Source of the DNA: Aliiroseovarius sp. PrR006
GTDB taxonomy: Bacteria > Pseudomonadota > Alphaproteobacteria > Rhodobacterales > Rhodobacteraceae
Assembly: GCF_010500215.1 (NCBI RefSeq)
Contig: NZ_JAAGOY010000004.1
Span: 620,001-684,000, forward strand
Direction of reading: 5' to 3'
DNA length: 64,000 nucleotides
Part shown: positions 8,584 through 16,748 of the stretch, piece by piece
Position numbering within the stretch: position 1 is the stretch's first letter
How the letters are laid out: each line of letters begins with the position of its first letter
Made by a program: the position numbers and the translations under genes
The notes under the pieces: generated by a model
What the model was told of the DNA's origin: nothing
Seen by the model: only the letters and a program-made list of their open reading frames with translations
Database searches by the model: none

Positions 8584-9609
8584 ATGACCCTCAAGGAACT
8601 CTCTGATCTACTCGGGCTTTCGCCGACCACGGTCAGCCGCGCCTTGAACGGCTACCCCGAAGTATCCGAGGCCACGCGCAAGAAGGTTGCCGCGGCCGCA
8701 CACGCCCATGGATACGCCCCAAACACCCGCGCCCGCGCGCTGGCGACGGGCCGCGCGATGGCCATCGGGCATGTGATTCCCATCAGCGCGAAGCATGAGA
8801 TGGTGAACCCGATCTTCGCAGACTTCACGGCTGGCGCGGGCGAAGTGTACTCACGCAATGGCTATGACATGCTGATGTCCGTAGTATCGGATGACGATGA
8901 GGAACAGGCCTATCGCAGCTTTGCCACCAAGCGAAATGTGGATGGGCTGATCATCCACGCGCCAAGTCTGAACGACCAACGTATCCCCTTCCTGAATGAT
9001 CTGGGCCTGCCCTATGTGGTGCACGGACGCAGCTCGAACGCGACGGCGCCTTATGCATGGGTCGACGTAAACAACACACGCGCGTTCCAACGCGCGACCG
9101 AGCTGTTGCTGGATCTAGGCCACCAGCGGATTGCCCTTCTGAACGGGCTTGAGCATATGGACTTCGCCGCGCGCAGGCGCGCCGGATATGAAGCTGCCCT
9201 TGCCTCGCGTGGGGTCGACCCTGATCCATCCTTGATGTTTTCCGGCGAAATGACCGAGGCACAAGGCCATGACCTGACGCGCACCCTTCTGGCGCGCCCG
9301 GATCGCCCGACCGCGATCTTGGTCAGCTCGATGATCATGGCCATCGGGGTGCGCCGCGGGATCGAAGAACTTGGCCTGACACTGGGACGTGATGTGTCGC
9401 TGATCACTTATGACGATGACCTCAGCTATTTCCGTAATGGCTCGGACATCCCCGTCTATACCGCCACCCGGTCGTCAGTGCGCGAGGCCGGGCGGCGTGC
9501 AGCACAAATGCTGATCGACATCATCAACGGAAAGGACAGCCCGACCGAGCTGTTGCTTGAGGCCGAGCTAACGCTGGGCATGTCCACGGGCCCCGCCCGC
9601 CGCGGCTAA
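8584..9609 (+). CDS. aglR: LacI-family transcriptional regulator of alpha-glucoside use
   Basis: A 341-residue LacI/GalR repressor. The first 22 residues form the helix-turn-helix (LKELSDLLGLSPTTVSRALNG), followed by the hinge helix region ARALATGRA and a periplasmic-binding-protein-like sugar-sensing domain ending with LLLEAELTLGMSTGP. It is divergent from aglE and most likely represses the agl operon until an alpha-glucoside binds. Downstream genes for a beta-glucosidase (31 bases on) and glucokinase probably share its transcript. The ATG at 8584 starts the helix-turn-helix directly; its ribosome site is weak and overlaps a putative operator. Confidence 0.9.
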   Translation: MTLKELSDLLGLSPTTVSRALNGYPEVSEATRKKVAAAAHAHGYAPNTRARALATGRAMAIGHVIPISAKHEMVNPIFADFTAGAGEVYSRNGYDMLMSVVSDDDEEQAYRSFATKRNVDGLIIHAPSLNDQRIPFLNDLGLPYVVHGRSSNATAPYAWVDVNNTRAFQRATELLLDLGHQRIALLNGLEHMDFAARRRAGYEAALASRGVDPDPSLMFSGEMTEAQGHDLTRTLLARPDRPTAILVSSMIMAIGVRRGIEELGLTLGRDVSLITYDDDLSYFRNGSDIPVYTATRSSVREAGRRAAQMLIDIINGKDSPTELLLEAELTLGMSTGPARRG

Positions 9610-9640
9610 CACCAAAACCAAAACCGAAGGAACAAGACTG

Positions 9641-10969
9641 ATGCTGCCACATCGCTCTGATTTTCCGTCTGATTTTCTGTTCGGGGCTGCGACCTCGGCC
9701 TATCAGATCGAAGGCCACGCCCAAGGCGGTGCTGGACGCACCCACTGGGACGATTTCGCTGCGACCCCCGGCAATGTCGCCGGAGCCGAAAACGGATCCA
9801 TCGCCTGCGATCACCTGAACCGGATGGACGAAGATTTGGACCTCCTGAAAGCCGCCGGGTTCGACGTCTATCGCTTTTCGACAAGCTGGGCGCGTGTCTT
9901 GCCTGACGGGCGCGGTACGCCAAATGCGCAAGGCTTGGATTTCTATGATCGCCTGATAGATGGGTTGCTCGAGCGCGGGATCAAACCCGCCGCGACACTG
10001 TATCACTGGGAGCTTCCGTCGGCGCTGTCTGATCTGGGGGGCTGGCGCAATCGCGACATCGCGAACTGGTTTGCCGACTACACCGAGATCCTGATGTCCC
10101 GCATCGGCGATCGCGTCTGGTCCGCCGCCCCGATCAACGAACCGTGGTGCGTGACGTGGCTGTCGCATTTCGAAGGCGCACATGCGCCGGGCCTGCGCGA
10201 CATCCGCGCCACCGCCCGCGCCATGCATCACGTGTTATTGGCCCACGGGCGCGCGACGCAGGTCATGCGCGGGCTGGGCATGAGTAACCTTGGCGCCGTT
10301 TGCAATATGGAGTTCGCAGCACCCGCCAAAAAGACAGAAGCCTCACGCAATGCGGCACGGGTTCAAGACGCGATCTATAACCGTTTCTTCATCTCGGGCA
10401 TCACCAAGGGCTGCTACCCGGATGACGTCCTGGAGGGCCTCGGCGCGCATTTGCCAGACGGGTGGCAGGATGATTTCAACACGATCACCCAACCCATCGA
10501 TTGGATCGGCCTGAACTATTACACCCGCAAACTTTACGATGCAGCGCCCACGGGCGCCCCGTGGCCCGCAACAATCGACGTCGAAGGCCCACTTCCGAAA
10601 ACCGCCATGAACTGGGAGGTCTACCCGGAAGGCCTGTCCCATTTCCTGACGATGATCCAGCGCGAGTACACAGGCGACCTGCCGATCTACGTCACCGAAA
10701 ATGGGATGGCCGGGCAAGCTGAACTCTCGGGCGATCCTCTCTCAGATCCCGATCGCATCGCTTACCTGCAAGCTCATCTGGCGCAAGTTCAAGAGGCATT
10801 GGCACGAGGCATACCCGTTAAAGGGTATTTTATCTGGTCTCTTTTAGACAATTACGAGTGGGCCGCGGGATACGCACCAAGGTTTGGCCTGATACATGTG
10901 GACTGGATGTCCTTAAACCGTTATCCGAAGGCATCGTTTAGCGCTATCAAAGAGGCTTTGAACAGCTGA
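9641..10969 (+). CDS. Beta-glucosidase, GH1 family
   Basis: A 442-residue GH1 enzyme that releases glucose from beta-glucosides in the cytoplasm; there is no signal peptide. The acid/base is E167 in PINEPWC and the nucleophile E353 in YVTENGM. The N-terminal FPSDFLFGAATSAYQIEG and the closing WSLLDNYEWAAGYAPRFGL are hallmark GH1 segments. AAGGAA lies eight bases before the ATG. The glucose it makes would be phosphorylated by the overlapping glucokinase gene. Confidence 0.95.
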   Translation: MLPHRSDFPSDFLFGAATSAYQIEGHAQGGAGRTHWDDFAATPGNVAGAENGSIACDHLNRMDEDLDLLKAAGFDVYRFSTSWARVLPDGRGTPNAQGLDFYDRLIDGLLERGIKPAATLYHWELPSALSDLGGWRNRDIANWFADYTEILMSRIGDRVWSAAPINEPWCVTWLSHFEGAHAPGLRDIRATARAMHHVLLAHGRATQVMRGLGMSNLGAVCNMEFAAPAKKTEASRNAARVQDAIYNRFFISGITKGCYPDDVLEGLGAHLPDGWQDDFNTITQPIDWIGLNYYTRKLYDAAPTGAPWPATIDVEGPLPKTAMNWEVYPEGLSHFLTMIQREYTGDLPIYVTENGMAGQAELSGDPLSDPDRIAYLQAHLAQVQEALARGIPVKGYFIWSLLDNYEWAAGYAPRFGLIHVDWMSLNRYPKASFSAIKEALNS

Positions 10970-11931
10970 TGCCCCACCACTCGATCGTCGCGGATGTCGG
11001 CGGCACCAACACCCGCGTAGCCATCGCGCGCGACGGGCAGGTTCTGCCAGACAGCATTCGCAAATTCGCCAATGCGGGCCACGACAGCCTGACCGACATC
11101 CTTTCGGCCTACCGGAACAGCCATGACACGGTGATGTTCGAGCAGGCCGCCGTCGCTATCGCTGGGCCGGTGCGCGATGGAGAGGGGCGCCTGACCAATC
11201 TGGACTGGTCGATTGATTGCCCGTCCTTGACGCAGGCAACCGGTGCACCGGATGCGCATGTTCTCAATGACTTGCAAGCGCAGGCCCATGCGGTCGGCTC
11301 TCTTGACCCGGCCAAAGTCGAAATCATCCGATCAGGCCAGAACGCCAGTCCCGAGGCCGCCCATCTGGTGGTCGGAATTGGCACCGGGTTCAACTCGGCA
11401 GTGGCCTATCACACTTCAGGTGGGCGGCTTGTGCCGCCAGCCGAAAGTGGTCATGCCACCCTGCCCGTCAGCACTGCAGATCAGCTTGCTTTTGCTCAGT
11501 ATCTGCGCAGCCGTTTCAGTCACGCTGCAATCGAAGACGCGCTGTCCGGGCGCGGGCTTGGACATTGCCACGACTGGCTCTGTCATCGTGCAGGGCAGCC
11601 GATCGGCGTGAAATCCGCACAGGTTTTTGCCGATGCTGAAGCTGGTAACGACAAGGCGAAAGAGGCAATCAACCTGTTCAGCTGCATCCTCGGCACCGTT
11701 CTGGGGGATCTGGCCCTGACCACCCTGCCCTTTGGCGGGATCTATCTGGTGGGCGGCATGTCCCGTGCGATTGCGCCGTGGCTAGATAAGACGGGTTTCG
11801 AGGCAGCGTGGTATGACAAAGGACGGTTTGGTCCGTTCCTGGATCAGTTCCCGATCCGTCTGGTCACAGATGACTATGCCGCATTGACGGGATGTGCCAG
11901 TTTCCTGGAAGAGTTCCGCACCGCGCACTAG
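10969..11931 (+). CDS. glk: Glucokinase
   Basis: A 320-residue ATP-dependent glucokinase of the E. coli Glk type. The phosphate-binding loop is IVADVGGTNTRVAI at the N-terminus; LNDLQAQAHA near residue 100 carries the expected catalytic Asp; LVVGIGTGFNSAV and a glucose-binding PAESGHATLP follow. The ATG overlaps the beta-glucosidase TGA by one base (TGATG), so translation is likely coupled. It feeds glucose from AglA and the beta-glucosidase into central metabolism. Confidence 0.93.
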   Translation: MPHHSIVADVGGTNTRVAIARDGQVLPDSIRKFANAGHDSLTDILSAYRNSHDTVMFEQAAVAIAGPVRDGEGRLTNLDWSIDCPSLTQATGAPDAHVLNDLQAQAHAVGSLDPAKVEIIRSGQNASPEAAHLVVGIGTGFNSAVAYHTSGGRLVPPAESGHATLPVSTADQLAFAQYLRSRFSHAAIEDALSGRGLGHCHDWLCHRAGQPIGVKSAQVFADAEAGNDKAKEAINLFSCILGTVLGDLALTTLPFGGIYLVGGMSRAIAPWLDKTGFEAAWYDKGRFGPFLDQFPIRLVTDDYAALTGCASFLEEFRTAH

Positions 11932-11974
11932 TCCAAGGCAAGTTGCGGCACTTTTGATCGATAGCGGAGGCATC

Positions 11975-12631
11975 ATGCTGGATTGGGCCATCTATATCAT
12001 TGCGATTCTGGTGTTTTTCCTGACGCATTCGATCCCCGTGCGTCCTACCAACAAGGCGAGGGTCGTCGCGCACCTGGGCGCGCGCGGCTTCACGCTGGGC
12101 TATTCTACGCTGTCCATCGCGACCCTCAGCTTTGTGATCATCGCCGCAAACCACACGCCCTTTGTCGAGCTGTGGCCTTGGGCGCCTTGGCAGAACTACG
12201 TGACGCTAATCGCAATGGCAGGCGCGGTGTTGATCGCGTCTTTGGCAATCGGACGCCCGAACCCGTTGTCTTTCGGCGGCGGCAACAATGATCAGTTTGA
12301 TCCGCGCACCGCAGGCATCATCGGCTGGGTGCGCCACCCACTTCTGGCTGCGTTACTATTGTGGTCATTGGGCCACCTGATCCCCAATGGCAATCTCGCC
12401 CATGTGATCCTTTTCGGCCTGCTTGCCAGCTTCTCATTCCTTGGAAAGCGGATCATCGACAAACGCAATCAAAGGCTTCTGGGCCTCGAGAATTGGCAGC
12501 ATCTGTCACACACACAGCGAGACATCGCAATCACATGGTCCGGCCTGATGCGCGTCTGCATTGGCATCGCCATCTATCTTCTGCTCTTGTATGTCCACAG
12601 CGCGATCATCGGCGTGACACCCCTGCCCTGA
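11975..12631 (+). CDS. NnrU-family integral membrane protein
   Basis: A 218-residue protein with about six membrane spans. It matches the NnrU family, named for its link to nitrite and nitric-oxide reduction in Rhodobacter: the start (LDWAIYIIAILVFFLTHSIP), GARGFTLGYSTLSI, and WVRHPLLAALLLWSLGHL with the conserved RHP and GH are recognisable. Biochemical function is unknown. The ATG at 11975 has GGAGG seven bases upstream; the in-frame upstream ATG is inside glk. No denitrification genes are nearby, so a specific role cannot be inferred. Its last 26 bases overlap the end of the convergent regulator gene. Confidence 0.85.
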   Translation: MLDWAIYIIAILVFFLTHSIPVRPTNKARVVAHLGARGFTLGYSTLSIATLSFVIIAANHTPFVELWPWAPWQNYVTLIAMAGAVLIASLAIGRPNPLSFGGGNNDQFDPRTAGIIGWVRHPLLAALLLWSLGHLIPNGNLAHVILFGLLASFSFLGKRIIDKRNQRLLGLENWQHLSHTQRDIAITWSGLMRVCIGIAIYLLLLYVHSAIIGVTPLP

Positions 12632-13580
12632 CCAGTTCGCCGCGCGCAACCGCCAATGGCGTCAAACCGAACTCTTGCCGGAACGCCCGGGCAAAGGCGC
12701 TGGCATCCGCGTATCCTGATCGAAGCGAGACTTCCGCAACCGACAATCCGCCCGCTTCCAGCATCCGTCGCGCCGCGTTCAGACGCAGGCGTCGATAGAC
12801 CTTGCGGGGTGATGCCCCGAAGTGGCGTTCGAAACGCGCCTCGAGATCGCGTTGCCGACAGCCCGACAGTCGCGCCAATGCAGGAATGGTCAGCGGGACC
12901 TCGATATTGGCTTCCATCGCGCGCAGGCATGTGTCCACACGGCGGTCCGAGCGCGCACGCGCGACGATCTGTGGCGCGGTGGCGTTCTCGGACATGAACA
13001 TCTGATTGATCTCTAGCAAAATGGCAGCACCGTGATCCTGCCCGATCAACTCACAGGTCAGTTCATACGCCGCCATCCCCCCACTGCAGGTGATCCGGTC
13101 ACGGTCCTGCAACCATCGGGCGCGCTCGACCTCGATGTCGGTGAACTGTTCAGCAAAGGCATCCTGCAAATCGAAGTGAATGGTTGCACGATACCCATCC
13201 AGCAGCCCTGCCGCCCCCAACAGCCAGCATCCCGCATCAACTCCTGCAACGGATGAGAATCGCCCCGCCAAACCGCGTAAAACCCTGCGTGTCTGCGCAG
13301 TTGAGTGGCGAACATGGTCATAACTTGCCACGGCATAAACCACGTCCCCCCTGTCAATATCTGCCAAGCGCGCCGTGGGCATGATTGGCAAACCGCTTGA
13401 GGTATGCGCCACTTCATCATCCGGCGTCACAATGCGCCAGCGATACGCCTCACGCCCCAACAACGTGTTGGTTGCCCGCAGCGGCTCCAACAGGTTTGCA
13501 AGCGCAAGGTTCGAGAACCTGTCGAACAGGAGAAACGCAATTTCCCGCGTTCTGGAGTCGGATTTATACCAAATCTGCAT
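12606..13580 (-). CDS. GlxA-type AraC-family regulator, probable carnitine-pathway activator
   Basis: A 324-residue GlxA-type regulator. Residues 1-180 form a DJ-1/PfpI-like ligand domain (FLLFDRFSNLALANLLEPLRA); residues 220-324 carry two AraC helix-turn-helix motifs (LARLSGCRQRDLEARFERHF and VAEVSLRSGYADASAFARAF). The architecture matches CdhR, the Pseudomonas activator of carnitine dehydrogenase genes, and the gene faces the carnitine operon across 82 bases. Activation of that operon by a carnitine-related ligand is inferred from family and position. Its 3' end overlaps the NnrU-family gene. Confidence 0.85.
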   Translation of the reverse strand: MQIWYKSDSRTREIAFLLFDRFSNLALANLLEPLRATNTLLGREAYRWRIVTPDDEVAHTSSGLPIMPTARLADIDRGDVVYAVASYDHVRHSTAQTRRVLRGLAGRFSSVAGVDAGCWLLGAAGLLDGYRATIHFDLQDAFAEQFTDIEVERARWLQDRDRITCSGGMAAYELTCELIGQDHGAAILLEINQMFMSENATAPQIVARARSDRRVDTCLRAMEANIEVPLTIPALARLSGCRQRDLEARFERHFGASPRKVYRRLRLNAARRMLEAGGLSVAEVSLRSGYADASAFARAFRQEFGLTPLAVARGELVRAGVSRR

Positions 13581-13590
13581 ACTCTCAACT

Positions 13591-13647
13591 AATTCCGCAC
13601 GGTACTATCCGTCAATTCCCCATGTGATGAACAGGTGAAATTCCGCA
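13591..13647. promoter_or_regulatory. Repeated AATTCCGCA in the divergent carnitine promoter
   Basis: The 9-mer AATTCCGCA occurs at 13591-13599 and 13639-13647 in the same orientation, 48 bases apart, between the regulator and the BKACE gene. AraC-family activators often bind direct half-sites, so these could be contacts. The second copy ends 15 bases before the BKACE ATG, close to its AGGAGGG ribosome site, which weakens an activator interpretation. Confidence 0.3.
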
Positions 13648-13662
13648 TCAGGAGGGAACAGG

Positions 13663-14574
13663 ATGCCGCTTCAAATGAACCGCGAAGTTTTTATCACTGC
13701 CGCTGTGACCGGCTCGGGCAGCACGCAGGACCGTTCGCCCCATGTGCCACGCAGCCCCAAGGAAATCGCTGACAGCGCCATCGAGGCCGCTAAAGCAGGT
13801 GCCGCCGTAGTTCACTGCCACGTGCGTGACCCCGAAACCGGCACGCCTTCGCGCGATCTGAAACTGTATCGCGAAGTCACCGACCGCATTCGCGACGCAG
13901 AAGTCGACGTGGTTCTGAACCTGACCGCCGGGATGGGTGGCGATATCGTGTTTGGACCGACCGATGCGCCCTTCCCCGTGAACGCCAATGGCACGGACAT
14001 GATTGGCGCCGAGGAACGCGTCGCGCATGTGGCTGAATGCCTGCCCGAAATCTGCACACTGGATTGCGGCACGATGAACTTCGCGGAAGCGGATTATGTG
14101 ATGACCAACACCCCCGGCATGCTGCGTGCGATGGGCCAGATGATGACCGATCTCGGCGTGAAGCCCGAGATCGAGGCCTTCGACACCGGCCATCTCTGGT
14201 TCGCCAAAGAGCTCGTGAAAGAAGGCATCTTGGAACCCAACGCCCTTGTACAGCTGTGCATGGGTGTGCCGTGGGGCGCACCGGATGATTTGAACACCTT
14301 CATGGCAATGGTGAACAACGTGCCGGACGATTGGACCTTCTCGGCCTTCTCGCTGGGACGGAACCAGATGGCCTATGCGGCTGCCTCGGTGCTGGCAGGG
14401 GGCAACGTGCGCGTCGGGCTTGAGGACAACCTGTGGCTCGATAAAGGCGTCTTGGCCACCAACGCGCAACTGGTCGAGCGCGCCCGCGGCGTGGTCGAGG
14501 GTATGGGCGCACGCATCATCGGCCCCGCCGAAGTACGCGAGAAACTGGGTCTGACCAAACGAGCGCCTGTATGA
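13663..14574 (+). CDS. 3-keto acid cleavage enzyme (BKACE), probable 3-dehydrocarnitine cleavage enzyme
   Basis: A 303-residue BKACE-fold enzyme. BKACEs use Zn2+ and acetyl-CoA to split a beta-keto acid; with 3-dehydrocarnitine the products are betainyl-CoA and acetoacetate. The predicted zinc ligands are H51 and H53 (VHCHVRDPETG) and E254 (VGLEDNLW); GVPWGAP and GRNQ are further family motifs. Operon context with a carnitine dehydrogenase/betainyl-CoA thioesterase makes 3-dehydrocarnitine the likely substrate. AGGAGGG lies eight bases before the ATG. It is the first gene of the operon. Confidence 0.92.
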   Translation: MPLQMNREVFITAAVTGSGSTQDRSPHVPRSPKEIADSAIEAAKAGAAVVHCHVRDPETGTPSRDLKLYREVTDRIRDAEVDVVLNLTAGMGGDIVFGPTDAPFPVNANGTDMIGAEERVAHVAECLPEICTLDCGTMNFAEADYVMTNTPGMLRAMGQMMTDLGVKPEIEAFDTGHLWFAKELVKEGILEPNALVQLCMGVPWGAPDDLNTFMAMVNNVPDDWTFSAFSLGRNQMAYAAASVLAGGNVRVGLEDNLWLDKGVLATNAQLVERARGVVEGMGARIIGPAEVREKLGLTKRAPV

Positions 14575-15347
14575 ACGGGCTTGAAGGAAAGCGCGTTCTG
14601 ATCACCGCCGGCGGCAGCGGCATTGGCGCGTGTTTCGCCCGCCGCTTCCACGCGGCTGGGGCCAAGGTCGCGATCTGCGACATGGACGCAGAGGCGTTGG
14701 CAGAAACTGCAAGCGCCCTGCGGGGGGTGATTTCGGTCGCGGCCAATGTCACACAACCCGGCGAGATGCAGGTGCTATTTGACCAACTCGACAGTGATTG
14801 GGGCGGTGTCGATATGCTCTGTGCCAATGCCGGCACCGGCGGCCCGGCAGGCCCGATCGAGGATCTGTCGCTTGAGGATTGGCGCGCCTGCATTTCGGCC
14901 AATCTGGACGGCGCGTTCCTGGCCTGTGGCTGGGCGGCGCGTCACATGAAGGAACAAGGCAACGGAAGTATGCTCCTGACCTCCTCGACGGCGGGGCTTT
15001 GGGGCTATCCGATGCGATCCCCATACGCGACGGCAAAATGGGGCGTGATCGGTTTGATGAAAACGCTAGCCTCCGAGCTTGGCCCCTATGGCGTCCGCGT
15101 AAACGCGCTTTGCCCTGGAGCCGTCGAAGGCCCGCGCATGGAGCGGGTGATCACCCGTGAGGCCGAGGCACACGGGTTGGACCCGGAAGAACTGCGCAAA
15201 CGCTATGTCACGGGCGTGGCGATGAAAACATGGGTCACGGCAGACGATCTGGCAGACACGGCGCTTTTCTTGGCGTCGGACGCCAGCTCCAAGGTCTCGG
15301 GTCAGGCCTTGGCCGTCGATGGACATACTGAAAGCTTGGTAGGATAG
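14571..15347 (+). CDS. Short-chain dehydrogenase/reductase of the carnitine operon
   Basis: A classical SDR of 258 residues. It has the nucleotide motif TAGGSGIG (12-19), NAG (86-88), N111, S138/S139 in LTSST, and the YATAK catalytic pair Y152/K156; Asp at 37-39 after strand two suggests NAD(H). It overlaps the BKACE gene by ATGA and precedes the carnitine dehydrogenase by six bases, so it is part of the pathway operon. Its substrate is unclear because LcdH already supplies carnitine oxidation; it might act on D-carnitine or another hydroxy-quaternary amine. Function beyond SDR is inference. Confidence 0.85.
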   Translation: MNGLEGKRVLITAGGSGIGACFARRFHAAGAKVAICDMDAEALAETASALRGVISVAANVTQPGEMQVLFDQLDSDWGGVDMLCANAGTGGPAGPIEDLSLEDWRACISANLDGAFLACGWAARHMKEQGNGSMLLTSSTAGLWGYPMRSPYATAKWGVIGLMKTLASELGPYGVRVNALCPGAVEGPRMERVITREAEAHGLDPEELRKRYVTGVAMKTWVTADDLADTALFLASDASSKVSGQALAVDGHTESLVG

Positions 15348-15353
15348 ACGACA

Positions 15354-16748
15354 ATGAAAGCAGCGATTATTGGCGGTGGCGTGATCGGCGGCGGATGGGC
15401 CGCGCGCTTCCTTTTGAACGGTTGGGACGTCGCCGTGTTCGACCCGGACCCCGAGGCTGAACGCAAAATCAGCGAAGTCATGGACAATGCGCGCCGCGCG
15501 CTACCAGGGCTCTATGAAACCGCGTTGCCAACCGAAGGTAAACTGACCTATCACGCTAGTCTGCCCGAGGCTGTCGCGGACGCCGACTGGGTGCAGGAAA
15601 GCGTACCGGAACGGCTCGACCTGAAGCACAAGGTACACGCGAGCCTGATGGAATTGGCCCCCGAAACAGCCATCATCGGCTCATCCACTTCAGGTTTCAA
15701 GCCTTCGGAATTGAATGAAAAAGGCGCGCGCGCCGTGGTCGCGCACCCGTTCAATCCTGTCTATCTTCTGCCGCTGATCGAACTGGTTGGCGACGCAGAC
15801 ACCTGCGCCCGAGCCGCTGATATTCTGCGCGGGATCGGCATGTTCCCCCTGACTGTCCGCAAGGAAATCGACGCCCATATCGCGGATCGGTTCCTTGAAG
15901 CGGTCTGGCGCGAGGCGCTGTGGCTGGTCAAAGACGGCATCGCCACCACCGAAGAAATCGACGAGGCCATCCGCATGGGCTTTGGCCTTCGCTGGGCGCA
16001 AATGGGCCTGTTTGAAACCTACCGCGTGGCTGGTGGCGAAGCTGGCATGAAGCATTTCATGGCGCAGTTCGGCCCCTGCCTGTCATGGCCCTGGACCAAA
16101 CTGATGGACGTCCCCGAGTTCACGGACGAACTTGTCGACCTGATCGCGGGCCAGTCTGACGCCCAATCCGGCCACATGTCGATCCGCGAATTGGAACGCC
16201 TGCGCGATGACAACCTCGTGTCGATGCTGCGCGCTCTGAAAGCGCGGGGCGAAGGCTCTGGCGCGGGGCGCGTGATCCGGAACCACGAGACAGGTCTGTG
16301 GCCTGCCATGTCAGATGAGACGCCAATGCGTACCGTCGCGCGTGACGTTCCCATCGACTGGACGGACTATAACGGCCACATGAATGAGGGACGTTATGGG
16401 CAGGTATTCTCGGACGCCGCCGACCGCGTGATGATCCATGTGGGCGCGGATGCGGACTATATCGCCTCGGGGTTGAGCTATTTCACTGCCGAGACCACCA
16501 TCAAGTATCTGGATGAATGCCACGCGGGCGAAGCGGTCTATGTCGACAGCACCATCACGCTGGGCGAAGGCAAGAAACTGCGCCTGTGGCACGAGATGAA
16601 GCGCGCCTCGGACGGCGGAACTCTCGCCACGTGCGACCAGTTCCTGCTGCATGTGGACCTGAACACCCGCAAATCCTGCCCGCCAGCCCCCGCCGTCGAA
16701 GCACGCGTCGAGGCGCTGGCCAAACTACACGCCAAAGGAGACGCGTGA
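15354..16748 (+). CDS. lcdH: Fused L-carnitine dehydrogenase / betainyl-CoA thioesterase
   Basis: A 464-residue fusion. Residues 1-320 are a 3-hydroxyacyl-CoA-dehydrogenase-fold carnitine dehydrogenase: IIGGGVIGGGWAARF binds NAD+, and H131 in VAHPFNPVYLLPLIELV is the catalytic His region. It oxidises L-carnitine to 3-dehydrocarnitine. Residues 326-464 are a hotdog thioesterase (DYNGHMNEGRYGQVFSDAADR) that should hydrolyse betainyl-CoA to glycine betaine. The fusion is the form described in Sinorhizobium meliloti and relatives; pseudomonads have separate genes. The BKACE product is thus consumed by the second half of the same protein. Its TGA overlaps the next ATG by one base. Confidence 0.93.
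   Translation: MKAAIIGGGVIGGGWAARFLLNGWDVAVFDPDPEAERKISEVMDNARRALPGLYETALPTEGKLTYHASLPEAVADADWVQESVPERLDLKHKVHASLMELAPETAIIGSSTSGFKPSELNEKGARAVVAHPFNPVYLLPLIELVGDADTCARAADILRGIGMFPLTVRKEIDAHIADRFLEAVWREALWLVKDGIATTEEIDEAIRMGFGLRWAQMGLFETYRVAGGEAGMKHFMAQFGPCLSWPWTKLMDVPEFTDELVDLIAGQSDAQSGHMSIRELERLRDDNLVSMLRALKARGEGSGAGRVIRNHETGLWPAMSDETPMRTVARDVPIDWTDYNGHMNEGRYGQVFSDAADRVMIHVGADADYIASGLSYFTAETTIKYLDECHAGEAVYVDSTITLGEGKKLRLWHEMKRASDGGTLATCDQFLLHVDLNTRKSCPPAPAVEARVEALAKLHAKGDA

Noticed and set aside
16517-16747. Longer N-terminus for the acyl-CoA dehydrogenase
   Set aside because: The extra 77 codons lie inside lcdH and do not resemble the family, while the ATG at 16748 gives the standard start.
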